From assembly GCA_039621445.1 (NCBI GenBank), contig CP154955.1:33773417-33837416 (forward strand): a stretch of DNA of 64,000 nucleotides. Reading direction: 5' to 3'. The notes below the pieces were generated by a model. It was not told the DNA's origin. It made no database searches and worked only from the letters and a program-made list of their open reading frames with translations. Within the stretch, counting starts at the first letter, position 1, and every line of letters begins with the position of its first letter. The position numbers and the translations under genes are program-made. Positions 10,329 through 18,998 of the stretch are shown here, piece by piece. Origin of the DNA: Euglena gracilis. Lineage: Eukaryota > Euglenida > Euglenophyceae > Euglenales.

Positions 10329-12572
10329 CTAGGCGCGCAGCTGGACGGCCAGCGGATGCTGCTCCTCCGCCTCGGCCGTGAACACCCAACGGAGCTCCTT
10401 CGCCTCATTGGACGCGTCGATCAGCACCTTGGCCACCATTGCCTCCTCCTCGGCGTCCAGGGCCTCGTCCTCCTCGTCTCCGTCGGGGCCGTTGACCCCG
10501 ACGGTGAGCCTCATCTTCCTCACCTCGGCCTCCATCTCCTCCTCCACTTCGGACGGCGTGCGGGGCAACGGCGACGGGCTGCGGGCTCGGACGGTCGCGT
10601 GGGTGCGTGTGCTTAGCGCTGCGATCTCGCTTGCTTCGGTGCCGGCGATGACCCATCGGGGGTCGTCGTGGAGCTGGAGCGCATCCCGCCAGGGTTGCAC
10701 ATCCAGCCTGTGCTCCTTCAGCCAGGGGTAACCCAGAATCAGGTCACACCCTATATCACCGTCATGGACGGTGATCTGGCTGTGCCACCTCTTCACTCCT
10801 CCACTCCTCTCTCCTTCACTCCTCGCGTTGAACACCAGGAGGACGTCCGCCTCGTTGCTGCCGCCTGCCAGCAGGTCGCCGTTCACGGTCCGCAGCAGCA
10901 GCGGTCGCTCGCTGCGACGGAAACATCCGTTCGGGAACAAATCCCGACGGATCAGCGACGTCTGCGCCCCCGTGTCGATGAGGGCCTTCGCCTTCTCCTC
11001 CCGGCCATCGATCTCGATGACCACGTCCAGCATCAGCTGATAGCTGCCTCCCCGCCTCTCCATGCGGCCCACCTGGAAGGGCCGGCTGGGGCGGTACTGC
11101 CACGGACGGACGGTGACCTTGTGGACCTTCCGCGGGGGGTGGGGCTCGTCGGCGGCGGTGGTGACGGGCTCGGCGGGTGGATCGTTGTGCGGCTCGGCGG
11201 GGGTGCACGATGCTTGGCGGGTGCACGATGGCGGTCGTTGGCGCGGGGCTTGGGACAGCGCCGCTGCTTGCGGGGGCAGCGCCGTCCGGCTTGGTGGTGC
11301 GGTGGCGGACGCGGGTGCGGGTGCGGGTGCCGGCGACGGCGGTATCGCGCTGGGCGGCACGGCTGCTTGGCGGGTTGGTGGGGTGCGCTCGCACAGGGAT
11401 CGGACTACTCCTTCGGGAATGCGATACGCCTGCTCTCGTGTACCGCGCTGCTGGGATGCCCCACCCAGCTGCCGTCGATGATGTCGTCGTCCATCTTGCT
11501 CCTCCACGATGTTCTCGCACTGGCCGTCGCACACGATGTCCTGCATGGGGGCCATGGAGTCCGCGATCCAGAAGCGTGTGGGCTTGCGATAGCCCCACGC
11601 CTCGAACATGCAGTAGTCCACATCGACGTACTGCATGTCCTCCACGACCTTGCGGTGGCGGAGTTTCCCATAGCGGGGATTCTCCAGCCACCACAGGGAC
11701 GGCCGCAGGTAGGCGATGATCTCCTTCGTCTTGCGGACCAGGAAGTCGGCCTTCCGCAGCCGCCGCCTCCGGGTCGTCATCGCGCTGGAGTACTCGGTGC
11801 ACGGCGGCGAGGCGGCGACCAGCTCGAAGTCGCCGGGCCAGTACTCCTCCCAGTACCGCCAGCGCCGCACGTCCACCGTCTTGTCCGCCTTCCACCGCGG
11901 GTCGGCATCCACCGAGATGACGGAGTAGCCGAGCTTCTCCAGCGCCCGCTTCACCGAACCCGTTCCGGAGAACAGGTCCAGTGCCCACCTCTTTGGCGTC
12001 GAGGTTGTCGGTGACGATGCGGCCTGCTTCGGTGCCGCCCGAGAGGACGGTGCGCTCTGCGGGGGGGACGGGGCGCTGGTTGCTGCGGGTGGGGAGCGTG
12101 GTGCCGCTGACGGCGCTGCTGACGGCGGGGGCAGCGTCGTCCGGCTTGGTGCGGACTGGCGCGGTGCTCGCTCCTGCTGCTGCCGGGCTGGGGGCGTCGC
12201 GGTGGCACGATGCTGCGTAGACGATGGCTCGGACGCTGCTGGCTTGGCGGGGGGCGAGGACTGCGCAGACGAGACCGGTCGCTTGGCGGGGGGCGAGGAC
12301 TGCGCAGACGAGACCGGTCGCGCCGCAGACGATTGCTCGGAACGACGGGACTTCTTCTGTAGCACGGACCAGTAATTGTTTGTCGAAATCTGATGGGCCC
12401 CGCCTTGACCGTGTGCTTCAGGGCACGGTCTCTCCCCTCCTTGGGAGATTTGGGGCTTGCTGGGTCTGTGGGCGTGCGGGGCTCTTGGGTGATTGCCCGC
12501 ACGCTCACGCTGGCGTTGGGATTTGACGGCCGGCCCAGACCCCCATCCCTGGGGCCTGGGCGGCCCCGTCAC
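10329..12572 (-). CDS. Pol N-terminal part: C5 cytosine DNA methyltransferase-like domain plus aspartic protease
   Basis: This 747-codon frame has a disordered Pro/Ser/Ala-rich N-terminus (1-190). Residues about 196-395 form a compact Rossmann methyltransferase: motif I DLFSGTGSV (199-207), VDADP (221-225), motif IV SPPCTEYS with the candidate catalytic Cys258, ENP (297-299), a motif VIII-like RKPTRFW, and a motif X-like segment ending IPEGVV. This matches C5-cytosine methyltransferases, with PPC in place of the usual FPC and ENP in place of ENV. A retroviral-type aspartic protease follows (LIDTGAQTS 531-539, ILGYPWL 612-618). The frame starts next to the gag stop, has no ATG for 264 codons, and ends at TAG 10329. 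Self-methylation of the element's DNA is a plausible role (inference). Methyltransferases captured by retrotransposons are known from dinoflagellates and charophytes. Confidence 0.85.
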   Translation of the reverse strand: MTGPPRPQGWGSGPAVKSQRQRERAGNHPRAPHAHRPSKPQISQGGERPCPEAHGQGGAHQISTNNYWSVLQKKSRRSEQSSAARPVSSAQSSPPAKRPVSSAQSSPPAKPAASEPSSTQHRATATPPARQQQERAPRQSAPSRTTLPPPSAAPSAAPRSPPAATSAPSPPQSAPSSRAAPKQAASSPTTSTPKRWALDLFSGTGSVKRALEKLGYSVISVDADPRWKADKTVDVRRWRYWEEYWPGDFELVAASPPCTEYSSAMTTRRRRLRKADFLVRKTKEIIAYLRPSLWWLENPRYGKLRHRKVVEDMQYVDVDYCMFEAWGYRKPTRFWIADSMAPMQDIVCDGQCENIVEEQDGRRHHRRQLGGASQQRGTREQAYRIPEGVVRSLCERTPPTRQAAVPPSAIPPSPAPAPAPASATAPPSRTALPPQAAALSQAPRQRPPSCTRQASCTPAEPHNDPPAEPVTTAADEPHPPRKVHKVTVRPWQYRPSRPFQVGRMERRGGSYQLMLDVVIEIDGREEKAKALIDTGAQTSLIRRDLFPNGCFRRSERPLLLRTVNGDLLAGGSNEADVLLVFNARSEGERSGGVKRWHSQITVHDGDIGCDLILGYPWLKEHRLDVQPWRDALQLHDDPRWVIAGTEASEIAALSTRTHATVRARSPSPLPRTPSEVEEEMEAEVRKMRLTVGVNGPDGDEEDEALDAEEEAMVAKVLIDASNEAKELRWVFTAEAEEQHPLAVQLRA

Positions 12573-13789
12573 TCATGATACTGCTCCTGGACGGCCGAGA
12601 CGTTGCTCTTGCCGTCCTTGCCTTTGCCCTTGGACTTTCCTTTTCCTTGATCTCCTTTGGCTCCACCCTTCGCCTTGCCTTTTCCTTTGCCTTCATCTTG
12701 TCTCGGGGCATTCGATGTCCACTGCTCGCCTTGGTACCCACCACCTTTTCCTTTTCCTTCATTTCCTTGCCATGCACTCGATGACCACTGCTCGGCTTGG
12801 TATCCACCCTTTCCTTTTCCTTCTTCACTCGTCCATGGGCTCGATGACCACTGCTCCGGGTACCCACGTCCCCCTTGGCCTTGTCCTTTGCCTTGGGGCG
12901 TGGACACCGGCGGCGTCGGCGGACGTGGTTGCTGCGCTTGCTTCTCCTTCTTCGGCGGCACGTTCGTCTTCTCCACCTCCTGGATGTACGGCTCCACGGT
13001 GGTGTCGTCGACCTCCACGTCCCGCTGCCACCGTGGTACCTGCCGCTTCTCCGGGATCTCCTTCTCCTTCTCGGGAGCCATCTTTGCCTCCATCCGCAGC
13101 CATCTCACCATGAGGTTGTGGATGTCCTTCGCCGGTAGGTCGCACGAGTCGGCCGTCACCGTGACGATGCTGCCGCCCTCGAGCCGCTGGCGGTCGTACA
13201 CTGCCTTCACCAGGGTGCGGTGCTCGTCGCCCACTGGCACCACCACGAAGCGGCGCCCCGCATTCCGCACCGAGGCGGGGGCCACCGTGGTCTCTTGCTT
13301 GATCATCTCCTTCACCTCCTCCACCGTCGCGTCCATCGGCAGGCCCTCCAGCACGATGGACCGGTGATCCACCCGCTTGTCCTCCTCCTGCGCCACCTTC
13401 CGGCGCCAGGGGTGGAGGGGCATGGCCTCCACGAGGAGCTTCCCCAGCTCCTCCTCCTCCATGCCCACCTGCCTCGCCATGGACGCCATCTGCGCGTAGT
13501 ACTCCCTCCAGGACTTCTCGGTCAGCTTCCCGTTCGTCACCAGCTTCAGCTTCCTCATTCGCCGCCGCAGGACCTCCTTGTCCTCGCCGCCGTTTGCCAG
13601 GTCCACCTCCGCGAACAGCACGGCATATTCCACCTCTCCTTTGGTCTCAATCTCCTCGTCCAGCATCAGCACCGTGGCCTCGTCCAAAGCCGCGCGGAAC
13701 ATGGCGAGGCGCTGAGCTGACGTGATGGACGGCCACGCCTGCTCGAGTTCCCGAAGTAACAGGAGCCACCGCCTCCGCCACTGCGGCCA
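12569..13789 (-). CDS. Gag, C-terminal part (capsid, RRM-like domain, basic GKGK tail)
   Basis: This is the continuation of the gag frame from 15463. It begins with WPQWRRRW, giving the capsid block GHPED-WPQW that is typical of Ty3/gypsy Gag when joined across the inserted element. About 13147-13365 encode an RRM-like stretch (SIVLEGLPMDATVEEV, RFVVVPVGDE). The C-terminus has three copies of an EQWSS...EGKGKG unit and a Lys/Gly-rich basic tail instead of a CCHC zinc knuckle. I infer that the tail and RRM-like part bind RNA. The frame ends at TGA 12569-12571. The pol frame opens at 12572 in the -1 register. Confidence 0.82.
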   Translation of the reverse strand, partial: WPQWRRRWLLLLRELEQAWPSITSAQRLAMFRAALDEATVLMLDEEIETKGEVEYAVLFAEVDLANGGEDKEVLRRRMRKLKLVTNGKLTEKSWREYYAQMASMARQVGMEEEELGKLLVEAMPLHPWRRKVAQEEDKRVDHRSIVLEGLPMDATVEEVKEMIKQETTVAPASVRNAGRRFVVVPVGDEHRTLVKAVYDRQRLEGGSIVTVTADSCDLPAKDIHNLMVRWLRMEAKMAPEKEKEIPEKRQVPRWQRDVEVDDTTVEPYIQEVEKTNVPPKKEKQAQQPRPPTPPVSTPQGKGQGQGGRGYPEQWSSSPWTSEEGKGKGGYQAEQWSSSAWQGNEGKGKGGGYQGEQWTSNAPRQDEGKGKGKAKGGAKGDQGKGKSKGKGKDGKSNVSAVQEQYHE

Positions 13790-13791
13790 GT
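13790..13791. repeat. Putative 2-bp target duplication (GT), left
   Basis: GT precedes the small LTR element and GT (15463-15464) follows it. Removing the element and one copy gives codons for H-P-E-D-W-P-Q-W without a frame break. Most LTR elements make 4-6 bp duplications, so 2 bp is unusual. Confidence 0.6.
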
Positions 13792-14081
13792 TGTGAGCGC
13801 GGGCCAGATTTGAGATTTATTTTTGTAAGAACTGCCAGCAGAAATTAGGCATTGCCTCACAGAGATTTTGGGGAATTACATTTTTCACAGGCAAGCTGGC
13901 AAACAGTGTACAAGTTTGCGTGGGACTCTGAACTGGATTCAAAGTACCAAGTCTTGTCTTCTGGGGTGCTGTGTGGGGAAGTTTGGGAAGAAGACCCCTG
14001 AAGGCTGAAAAGTTGGAATTGGCCAGAAGTCTGATGTGGTGAAATTATCTGGACACACTGGACCATCCCCCAACTTGCACA
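13792..14081 (+). repeat. 5' LTR of the TRIM-like element
   Basis: This 290-bp repeat starts TGTGAGCGCGGG and ends CCAACTTGCACA. It is identical to 15173-15462 except at one base. The sequence after it (AACTTGTATGAG) does not match the 3' end of initiator tRNA-Met, so the primer is not identified. Confidence 0.92.
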
Positions 14082-15161
14082 AACTTGTATGAGATTTGCA
14101 GTGCAGAAAAGCCCCGTACAAACGTACCTGTGGAGCCGGGGGACACTCAGAAGTGAAAAGGCATGGAAGTGGCAGGCCAGCTCAGCAGCAGAAGGAGGAC
14201 AAGGCAGAGGAAGGCATCAGTTGGCACACAGTGAGATGCTGTGTGTTGGGCCACCATGATCAACTCTCCAGATCAAGCTAGCAGCGGGTGATCCTGGAGT
14301 TGGTGCTGCTGTGGGTCTTGGTTGGAGCCTGGGCTGAAGGACAGACGGAAATGTCAATCACAGCCCGCCAACATCATCAATAATCTCAATCTCCAAAATG
14401 TCTGTCAAGATGTCATTTCAGGGTCAAGTTCAAGTCAAGATGTCAAGTTCAATTTCAAGATCCCAAGGAATCTGTGGTGGAAGAAAGTTGTCATGTCAAG
14501 ATTTCAATTTCCCAAGGTCAATCTGTGAAGGAGTTCTGTCATCATTTCCAAGATTTCAAGTTCCCAAGGTCAATCCGTGGAGGAGCCAAGGTGTGATGTC
14601 CAAGATTTCAGTTTCCAAGTTCAAGATGTCAAGTTTCAACGTCATTGGTCAAGTTCCCCCTGGAGATTTCGGCGCGAGGAGCCTGACCTCGTAAAAAACA
14701 GTGATCAGGGTTGTGCAACAGCCCTACAAATGCACATCTGGTGATCATCTTCAAGTTCGTCAACCTGTTGCTGCTGTGATGGCTGTGGTGTGTGCCGCCT
14801 CCCCGTTCGGTGCTGGGCCGCTTCAAGGGGGCTCTGCTCCGGTTTGGCTCGGCGGGGGTCGCCAAAGCCCCGGCTGGACCCCATGGGGGGTCATGTTGTA
14901 CGGGGTAGGTCGTACGACATGGCTCTCTAAGGTGGAAAGGCTGGGGTGGAGGTAGGCGGGCCCCACATGGTATTTATCTGTGGATTTGGACATGTTTACG
15001 ATTATCTGTGGATTCGAAGATTTGGCAATTTAAATTCGAGAACCGCCATTCGTCACGCTTCCATGTCGCTGCTGCGTGTGTGTGTGTTGTGTGTTGAATT
15101 TTTATCTCCGGCCCGCTCATTTTTTACTTCCGTTTTGGACAATTGCCTGGCAATTGTTTTT
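14082..15161 (+). other. Interior of the TRIM-like element, no recognisable gene
   Basis: About 1.08 kb without a supported reading frame. Positions 14390-14650 contain degenerate repeats of 'tttcaag' and 'gtcaagatg' type. The stretch 14760-14930 is GC-rich. I see no Gag, protease or RT motif on either strand. Confidence 0.7.
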
Positions 15162-15172
15162 GGGAAGGGGGG
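15162..15172 (+). promoter_or_regulatory. Polypurine tract of the TRIM-like element
   Basis: GGGAAGGGGGG directly precedes the right LTR. This is the position of the plus-strand primer in LTR retrotransposons. It supports a retrotransposon rather than a DNA element. Confidence 0.75.
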
Positions 15173-15462
15173 TGTGAGCGCGGGCCAGATTTGAGATTTA
15201 TTTTTGTAAGAACTGCCAGCAGAAATTAGGCATTGCCTCACAGAGATTTTGGGGAATTACATTTTTCACAGGCAAGCTGGCAAACAGTGTACAAGTTTGC
15301 GTGGGACTCTGAACTGGATTCAAAGTATCAAGTCTTGTCTTCTGGGGTGCTGTGTGGGGAAGTTTGGGAAGAAGACCCCTGAAGGCTGAAAAGTTGGAAT
15401 TGGCCAGAAGTCTGATGTGGTGAAATTATCTGGACACACTGGACCATCCCCCAACTTGCACA
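15173..15462 (+). repeat. 3' LTR of the TRIM-like element
   Basis: This 290-bp direct repeat of 13792-14081 has one substitution. It is followed by GT and then the gag sequence of the host element. Confidence 0.92.
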
Positions 15463-17946
15463 GTCCTCCGGATGCCCGGAGAACCGGCCCGGGTGGAGGC
15501 CGATGACGGAGTCCACCAGCGGCGCCGGGAGGAAGTGCAGGGCCGCTGGCTGGGCCTGCACCGGGGCGATGCGGACCTCTCGCACCGCGGACGCGCTGGC
15601 GACGGGGACGGCGGACGGCGTGGTCAGGCGGGCGATGGAGAGGGACGGCACCCCGCCCCCTCCCGCCGCGGCCTGCTTCCGGACCAGCCGGAGAGCTGGT
15701 CGGAGGGTGGACGACGGCTTCTCCTGCACCATGGACTCCTCCTGCATGGGCTTCTCCAGATGGACCGTTCTCACCTCTGGCACTGGTTGCTGCCGGGCCA
15801 CCGGCACCGGCTGCTGCTCGGCCGGGGGTGGCGGAGCCTTGGCGGGCATGGCCGGCACCGCCTTAGCTTGGGAGGATACGATCACCTTCGAGACGATCTG
15901 GTCCAGCCGCTGCACGGCTATCACCACGGCTTGCGTCTGGACGTTCACCTTCTGAACTTCGGTCTCCACCACCCGGATCTTGTCTCCGGGGCTGTCCGCG
16001 GCGAGCCGTTGCACGGCCACGGTCAGCCCTTGGGCTTGGGCTCCCACCTTCTGGATCTCCGTCTCCACCTTCTGGATCCTCCCCACGATCAGCGGGGGCA
16101 GCTCAGCGGCCTTTGGCTCCTTGGCCGCGGCTGCCTCCACCTTGGTGGTGAGGGAGGACACCTGCACCACCAGGAACTTGACCTGCTCCTTCAGCCAGGC
16201 GTTCTCGGCCTGCTGATACTGCAGCTGCTCCACCAGGCGCGCCGTCACCTCCACCGCCTTGCCCTGCGCCACCGCAGTCGCCTCCACCTTAGCGGTGAAG
16301 GCGGACATCTGCACCTCGACGGCGTTGAGCTTCCCCTGCAGCTGGACGTTCTCGGCCCGCTGCCGCTCCTTCTCTTGCAGCAGCTCCTGCACGGCGGCCT
16401 TGAGGCGCGCCACCTCCACCAGCTCGGCAAGTCCACTCGTCGGTACGCCGCTCTTCACCGCCATCACCGCGGCCGCGGCGTTGTCTTCCGCCTCCTTCAC
16501 CTTCGCCCGGATCCTTCGGAATTCTTCTCCGAAGTCTCCGAGCGCGTCGTGGGTGTACTTCTCCACTCTTGTCATCCGCTCCTCCGCCATGGGCATGAGC
16601 TTGTGGAGTTGTGATATTCCTTGATGTAGTCTGACGATGTCGTCCTTCACCTTCACCACGTTCTCCATCAGGTCCACGTGGGCCCCTTCTTGGGCCGCAA
16701 TCCTTTTCTTCAGCTCTTGTACCGCCACTCCTTGCTCGTCCACCTTGTCCTTCACGGCGGCGGCCATTTGTACGGCCGCCCAGCTGTCCCATATCTCCTT
16801 CGCCTTGGAGCCGATGAAGTCGACGGTGTTGCAGAGGCGGTCCATCCGCGTCTGCAACGCAGCGTATGCAGCCTCCCACTCGGGGGGGCCCTGCATGGTC
16901 TCGTCCGGCTTCTCCTCGGTGTCGTACATCTCGCTCTGGTCTGCGCCCGCCAGCCACTCCTCGTCGTCATCACGAGGACCTTCTCCCCGGCGTTGTTGAT
17001 CACCTTCACCTTCTCCTTCACCCTCGTTATCTCCTTCGTCATCGGAGAGGCCCAGCCGCGGCACCTTGTGCGGCCGGACCGAGGATGGGGGGGTGCGGAA
17101 GTGCGGGTGCACGGCGGTGGTGCTCGGGTGTTCGCTGGGGGACCGGTAGGGAGGCGGCACTCCCACCGGTGCGGCGATGGCTGCTTGGCTGGACGACGAC
17201 GCCATCTGCGACGGCGAGGGCCCTGCCACCGGTACAGGTGGCAGAGCAGACTGCAGGGACGGATGCACAGGTGGGATCAGGCCAGCCACGGGGACAGGGA
17301 TCCCGTCTCGGCCCTCGGACTCGCCGGGGCCCAGCTCGTGGGCGGGGTGATATGTGATGGCCCGCATGCCCTCATCAGGGCTCCTCGGTGGCCCCGGGCT
17401 GGGCACGGGAACCGGCAGGCCAGCGAAGGCCCGCTCACTCTGCAGCTCCGGGACGCCCCACAGGTGGGGCACCTCGGACGGGAACGGGAACGGGAAGGGC
17501 AGGGAAGGGATCAGCTGGGGGAAGGGTGGGGTCCCGGGGAAAAGCTGAGAGGGTGGAGCCCCGGGTGGTAGCCAGGGGGTCGGGTCCCAGCTCTGGGGCT
17601 GGGCTGATTTCGGGAACAGGAGGGGGACTTGGGATGAGTCTCGAGGGCTATCGACTAGGGACTCGGATTGGAGGGGGATGAGTGGGAGTTGGGGTGGGGC
17701 TGGGAGCGCAGGAAACGGGGATTGTGGGGATGGGAGTAGGGATGGGACAGGGGATCGGGGGTATCTTTTCGGGGTGTTTTCTTGCGCTTCCCGGGGGCTA
17801 TCGGAAAGACTTGCGGTGGGGGCTACCACTTCAGAGTCCGCCGCAAAGGTTGGCATCCTGTCTGTGTCCCGGTGGGCCGTAGCCTCTTCGTGTGTGGAAA
17901 ATTCTGGGGAGGTGTGCACGCTTTGCATTTTAAAAAGAAGGCACAC
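15463..17946 (-). CDS. Gag, N-terminal part (disordered region, long coiled coil)
   Basis: The frame opens with an ATG at 17946, 50 bp inside the 5' LTR. The first 270 or so residues are Pro/Ser-rich, followed by an acidic stretch. From about 17000 to 15900 the protein is a long heptad-rich coiled coil with repeated EVQKV and VQRL segments. It then reaches the capsid start GLHPGRFSGHPED (about 15463-15500), where the small LTR element interrupts it. Joined to 13789-12569, gag is 1234 residues, very long for a Ty3/gypsy Gag. The coiled coil presumably mediates particle assembly (inference). Splitting by the insertion makes this copy non-functional. Confidence 0.82.
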
Positions 17947-17985
17947 GAGAAAATGGCCTTCAATGGAAAACGTAGAACGAACAAG

Positions 17986-17997
17986 CCTCTGCTACCA
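17986..17997 (-). promoter_or_regulatory. Primer-binding site, initiator tRNA-Met
   Basis: On the minus strand TGGTAGCAGAGG sits at the inner edge of the 5' LTR. It is complementary to the 3' end (CCTCTGCTACCA) known for eukaryotic initiator tRNA-Met. It overlaps the last LTR base. The same 12-mer recurs at 48771-48782. Confidence 0.82.
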
Positions 17998-18597
17998 GTT
18001 TTCCCCTCTCGCCGGTTCGGTGACCGTGCGCGGAATGGGCTCCCCGGCAGGCCGAGTGGGGGAAAACAGTCACCCGGCGCTCCGGTAAAATCGGCACACG
18101 TGCCCCAAAAATTCCCTTTTTTTTTGTGTCTTTCGGTCCCTGAATTCAGCCAGAACCTGGGTTCCGGCAGCCAAATAATTCAAAAATTGGGGGGGGGGGA
18201 ATGGTATTTTTGGCCAACTCCTTGGGGGTGCCTCTGAAGTAGTAGGGGGGGGGGGGGGGAAAACCGTGGTTTGATTTTAAAAAAGGGTAGCGGTGTGCAC
18301 GGATGAACACCTTCACCTTGATTCCCAGTGCCGCTTGCTCTTCCTTTTTTTGAATTTGAACTCTTTCCTTTTGATTGACCTTCCGGATTGACTTTTTGAA
18401 CTTCTTTGATAATTGTTTCCTTGAACTCAGATTGAATTTTTGAAAGTCCTTCCTTCAGCATGCACAATTCTTTGAATGAAACATTCGGAAAAGAGAACCT
18501 GGGGGGGAAAAGTACACAGGTAAAAAAAGTAGCGGAATGGGGCAGAATGTTCGCTAATTCCAGTGCGCAGGCGCCAGGCCGCCTCCCGCCGCCCACA
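17997..18597 (-). repeat. 5' LTR of the gypsy-like element
   Basis: This 601-bp direct repeat of 3155-3751 should hold the element's promoter and polyadenylation signals. The last 70 bases on the sense strand can fold, since GTTTTCCCC near 18066 pairs with GGGGAAAAC at the LTR end. No TATA box is obvious. Confidence 0.9.
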
Positions 18598-18601
18598 GGG
18601 G
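18598..18601. repeat. Target-site duplication (GGGG), right
   Basis: Partner of 3151-3154. A fifth G follows, so the exact length is ambiguous. Confidence 0.8.
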
Positions 18602-18928
18602 GTCCCCTTCTGATTTCACTAAAACCCCCCTTCAAAGCCATTAGTGCTGATACCATTGCTTCAATAACCTAAAATTTTTTATCTCAACATGGGGCACCCC
18701 CCAGGTGTGGGGGGCACACTCCACCAGAGGGGCTGGAGTTGGTTTGCTCAAATAATTGGGCCTTTCTGCCCAGGAACTTTGTGAAATTGGCCAGTGGAGG
18801 GGGGTGGAGGCCTTTGCTGCCCACTATCAAAGACTTGGTGCCCAAGGTGCCCTGGAAAGTGCCCTGGCCCCCCTAATTTCAGTGCACAATCAGGCCTCAC
18901 AAGGGCAAAGTGCGGAGCCCGAGGTGTC

Positions 18929-18998
18929 TCGTACTCCCTCGAGGAAAACCGACAAGGGAGGAAGGGACACCGAGGGCGAAGCACAAAGACCTTGTGAG
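18929..18998 (+). repeat. DIRS terminal repeat, inverted arm 1
   Basis: About 70 bp, nearly perfectly complementary to 19224-19294 with a spacer of 225 bp. It is also the reverse complement of 54912-54977 at the left end of DIRS copy 2. I infer the right inverted terminal repeat or internal complementary region used by DIRS elements to circularise cDNA. Confidence 0.75.

Larger units (their letters stand above)
13792..15462 (+). mobile_element. Non-autonomous small LTR retrotransposon (TRIM-like) inside gag
   Basis: A 1671-bp element with two 290-bp direct terminal repeats (13792-14081 and 15173-15462). The repeats differ at one base (C/T near position 160) and are bounded by TGTG...CACA. 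A polypurine tract abuts the right repeat, which sets the plus orientation. The 1.09-kb interior has no frame with recognisable Gag or Pol, so it depends on enzymes from another element. The single mismatch implies a very recent insertion. It interrupts the gag of the larger element, on the opposite strand. Confidence 0.9.
3155..18597 (-). mobile_element. Ty3/gypsy-like LTR retrotransposon encoding a DNA methyltransferase
   Basis: A 15.4-kb element on the minus strand, of which 1.67 kb is a later insertion. Its parts are: 5' LTR 17997-18597, primer-binding site 17986-17997, gag (17946 to 12569, interrupted), pol (12572 to 5687), a G-rich tract 3.9-5.5 kb, polypurine tract 3752-3761 and 3' LTR 3155-3751. 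The pol order, with RT and RNase H before integrase and a chromodomain near the C-terminus, is that of the Ty3/gypsy chromovirus type. The element is far richer in GC than the AT-rich host DNA at 19-45 kb. LTR identity is about 98 percent (some dozen substitutions plus homopolymer length changes), so it is fairly young. The pol carries three in-frame TAG codons and one frameshift, so this copy is probably not autonomous now. Confidence 0.92.

Noticed and set aside
9864-10331. Genome-wide reassignment of TAG to glutamine
   Set aside because: RPS6 ends naturally at TAG after its Lys-rich tail, and reading through it gives sequence unrelated to eS6, so TAG is a normal stop here.
13792-14081. Hammerhead ribozyme in the LTR of the small element, as in plant retrozymes
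   Set aside because: CTGATG and GAAA occur close together near 14028-14046, but the core reads CTGATGT, there is no stem II between the two blocks, and stem I/III pairing is absent.
17981-17997. Part of a tRNA-Met gene
   Set aside because: Only the terminal 12 bases match, CCA is encoded, and the position at the inner LTR edge fits a primer-binding site.
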